A DNA stretch of 14,168 bases from Actinomycetota bacterium (lineage in GTDB: Bacteria > Actinomycetota > Geothermincolia > Fen-727 > Anoxymicrobiaceae): NCBI GenBank assembly GCA_016649525.1, contig JAENXM010000020.1, positions 1-14,168 of the forward strand. Direction: 5' to 3'. Made by a program: the position numbers and the translations under genes. Under the pieces are notes generated by a model. That model had not been told where the DNA came from and ran no database searches. It saw only the letters and a program-made list of their open reading frames with translations. Below, one piece after another: positions 12,838 to 14,168 of this stretch; the first letter of the stretch is position 1, and each line of letters begins with the position of its first letter.

Positions 12838-14168
12838 TCATTTCCCGCCGACCACGAGTCCCTCGACGAGGATCGAGGGCGTCCCTATCCCGCCCAATAG
12901 TGGAGTAAACCTTATATCGCTCCCGATACCGACGATCCCCTTCAGGATGTCTTCTGTCGTCCCTGCAATCGTCACCTCGCGTACGGGATGGACCGGGCGG
13001 CCGTCCTCGACCCAGCGCCCCTTCGCCCCGACGGAGACCTCGCCCGTCACCGGATTCAGCCCCACGTGCACCCCCTGGAGCTCGAGCACCTCAAAGCCTC
13101 TGCCCATCCCCGACCTTAACTCTTCCGGCGTCTCCTTCCCTGGCTTCATGTAGATGTTCGTCGGGACTACGCCTACCGATGCGCGGAACGAGGAGCGGCC
13201 GGCATTCCCTGTGCTCTGCACTCCTGTGCGGGACGCGGTGTAGCAGTTATGGAGGAAAGTCTTTAGCACGCCCTTCTTTATCAGGGCTTTCTTCGAAGTC
13301 GCTACACCCTCCGCGTCGAACGGGGCGGTCCCAAAGCCGCCCTCCATCTGCCCGTCGTCCATGAGCTCCAGCCGCTCCGAAGCGATCTGATGACCCAGCT
13401 TGTCCGCCAGGAAAGACTTGCCCTTTACGACGGACTCCGCCGAGAGGCTCATCCCCAGGACGGCGATAAGCTCCGCTGTTGAGAGGTTGTCGATAAGAAC
13501 GGGGACGCGGGCCGTCTCGACCTGGCGCGCCCCCAGAAGAGCGACCGCCATTGATGCTGCTTCCTCCGCGGCCGAGCGCACATCGAGGGAGCCGAACGAG
13601 CGGCCTGCGGTGAAGCCGAACCCTGTCTGCGATTCCCCCCTCTCTTCAGCTATCGCCATCAGGTATCCGTAGCAAACCGACGAGCGGTACCCGGCTCGAA
13701 GACCTTTGGTGCTGGCAAGCGCGGTCTGCGAGGTCGACTCGCTGTAGACGGCGCTCTCGACGCCTTTGACGCGAGGGTCGTGACCTTTCGCATACCTTTC
13801 AAGCCCCAGCGCGAACTCCAGCTTTTCCTCTGTGTTCACCTCCGCCAGGTCCTCCGCCCAGATACAGAGGTCCTCGCCTAGAAGAGCCCCGTCCAGCGCG
13901 CCCGGCGGGAATAGCTCGGGCCCTGGTAAGAAGCGGTCCGGGTCCTCGGGCGAAACCCCGGTGCTCTCGACCGCAGAACGGACCGCTTCCTCGATCGCCT
14001 CTGCCGAAAGGTCGGAGGTATATGCCCTACCGGGCCGGCCCCCGTCAAAAACACGTATACCCAGGCCCGCCGACTCCGAGTAAGAGAACCTCTCGACGTG
14101 TCCACCGAAGGCCTTGATGTCGAGGCCTAGCTCGCGTTCGTAGTACGCCTCAGCCTCATCGGCACCCC
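12838..14168 (-). CDS. pmbA: PmbA/TldE-like modulator of DNA gyrase family protein (5' end outside window)
   Basis: The frame runs open to the right edge and gives 442 residues here; the first codons lie beyond the window. An internal GTG at 13839 is not the start: the sequence above it reads GADEAEAYYERELGLDIKAF and GLGIRVFDGGRPGRAYTSDL, the normal N-terminal fold of this family. Further family features are GFGFTAGRS, SKKALIKKGVLKTFLHNCYTASRTG, STGNAGRS and IYMKPGK. No HExxxH zinc motif is present, which marks the PmbA/TldE partner rather than the catalytic TldD. TldD/TldE complexes are proteases that process modified peptides such as microcins and act on CcdA. A TldD gene would be expected just beyond the right edge. 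Probably about 10-20 residues are missing. Confidence 0.88.
   Translation of the reverse strand, partial: GADEAEAYYERELGLDIKAFGGHVERFSYSESAGLGIRVFDGGRPGRAYTSDLSAEAIEEAVRSAVESTGVSPEDPDRFLPGPELFPPGALDGALLGEDLCIWAEDLAEVNTEEKLEFALGLERYAKGHDPRVKGVESAVYSESTSQTALASTKGLRAGYRSSVCYGYLMAIAEERGESQTGFGFTAGRSFGSLDVRSAAEEAASMAVALLGARQVETARVPVLIDNLSTAELIAVLGMSLSAESVVKGKSFLADKLGHQIASERLELMDDGQMEGGFGTAPFDAEGVATSKKALIKKGVLKTFLHNCYTASRTGVQSTGNAGRSSFRASVGVVPTNIYMKPGKETPEELRSGMGRGFEVLELQGVHVGLNPVTGEVSVGAKGRWVEDGRPVHPVREVTIAGTTEDILKGIVGIGSDIRFTPLLGGIGTPSILVEGLVVGGK

Overview
The window is a GC-rich, gene-dense stretch of bacterial chromosome. The bacterial assignment rests on Shine-Dalgarno sites (AAGGAG, GGAGGG, GAGGAGGT) before most genes, TATAAT-type -10 boxes, a PAS sensor histidine kinase and FtsX-type permeases. 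Codon use is GC-rich but tolerates ATA (Ile) and AGG (Arg). The gene content (B12-type radical SAM enzyme, geranylgeranyl-reductase-like flavoprotein, nitroreductase, acyl-CoA ligase, TldD/PmbA-type protein) would fit an anaerobic or facultative organism, perhaps a deep-branching actinobacterial or clostridial lineage, but the sequence does not settle the taxon. No phage, plasmid, CRISPR, rRNA or tRNA gene was seen.

Layout. (1) 141-2269, minus strand: a compact cassette of MarR-type regulator, membrane-only CPA2/Kef-type cation:proton antiporter and stand-alone two-CBS-domain protein, with short gaps and two TTG starts. A very AT-rich divergent control region (about 2340-2390) separates it from the plus-strand genes. 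(2) 2534-6660, plus strand: geranylgeranyl reductase-family flavoprotein, B12-binding radical SAM protein, then a cluster of three near-identical small hairpins, then an FAD-dependent amine-oxidase/protoporphyrinogen-oxidase-like protein. (3) 6686-8080, plus strand: orphan PAS histidine kinase, possibly leaderless. (4) 8077-10437, minus strand: a double-FtsX ABC permease split by one in-frame TAG; its stop overlaps the kinase stop in a shared CTAG. (5) 10595-11191, plus strand: nitroreductase. (6) 11230-14168, minus strand: PmbA/TldE-like protein (5' end outside the window) followed by a class I acyl-CoA synthetase; a 33-bp interrupted palindrome fills the gap between the converging nitroreductase and synthetase genes.

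How the genes may work together. The MarR-antiporter-CBS set looks like a self-contained ion-homeostasis unit in which the CBS protein could replace the fused regulatory domain found in many Kef proteins. The reductase and radical SAM genes are only 13 bp apart and are probably co-transcribed; together with the FAD oxidoreductase they suggest a small redox pathway on an isoprenoid, quinone or tetrapyrrole substrate, but the substrate cannot be read from the sequence. The most anomalous single feature is the in-frame amber codon in the permease. I did not find a clear new defence or mobile system; the best candidates for something undescribed are the reductase/radical SAM pair, the hairpin cluster and the trans-CBS antiporter cassette.
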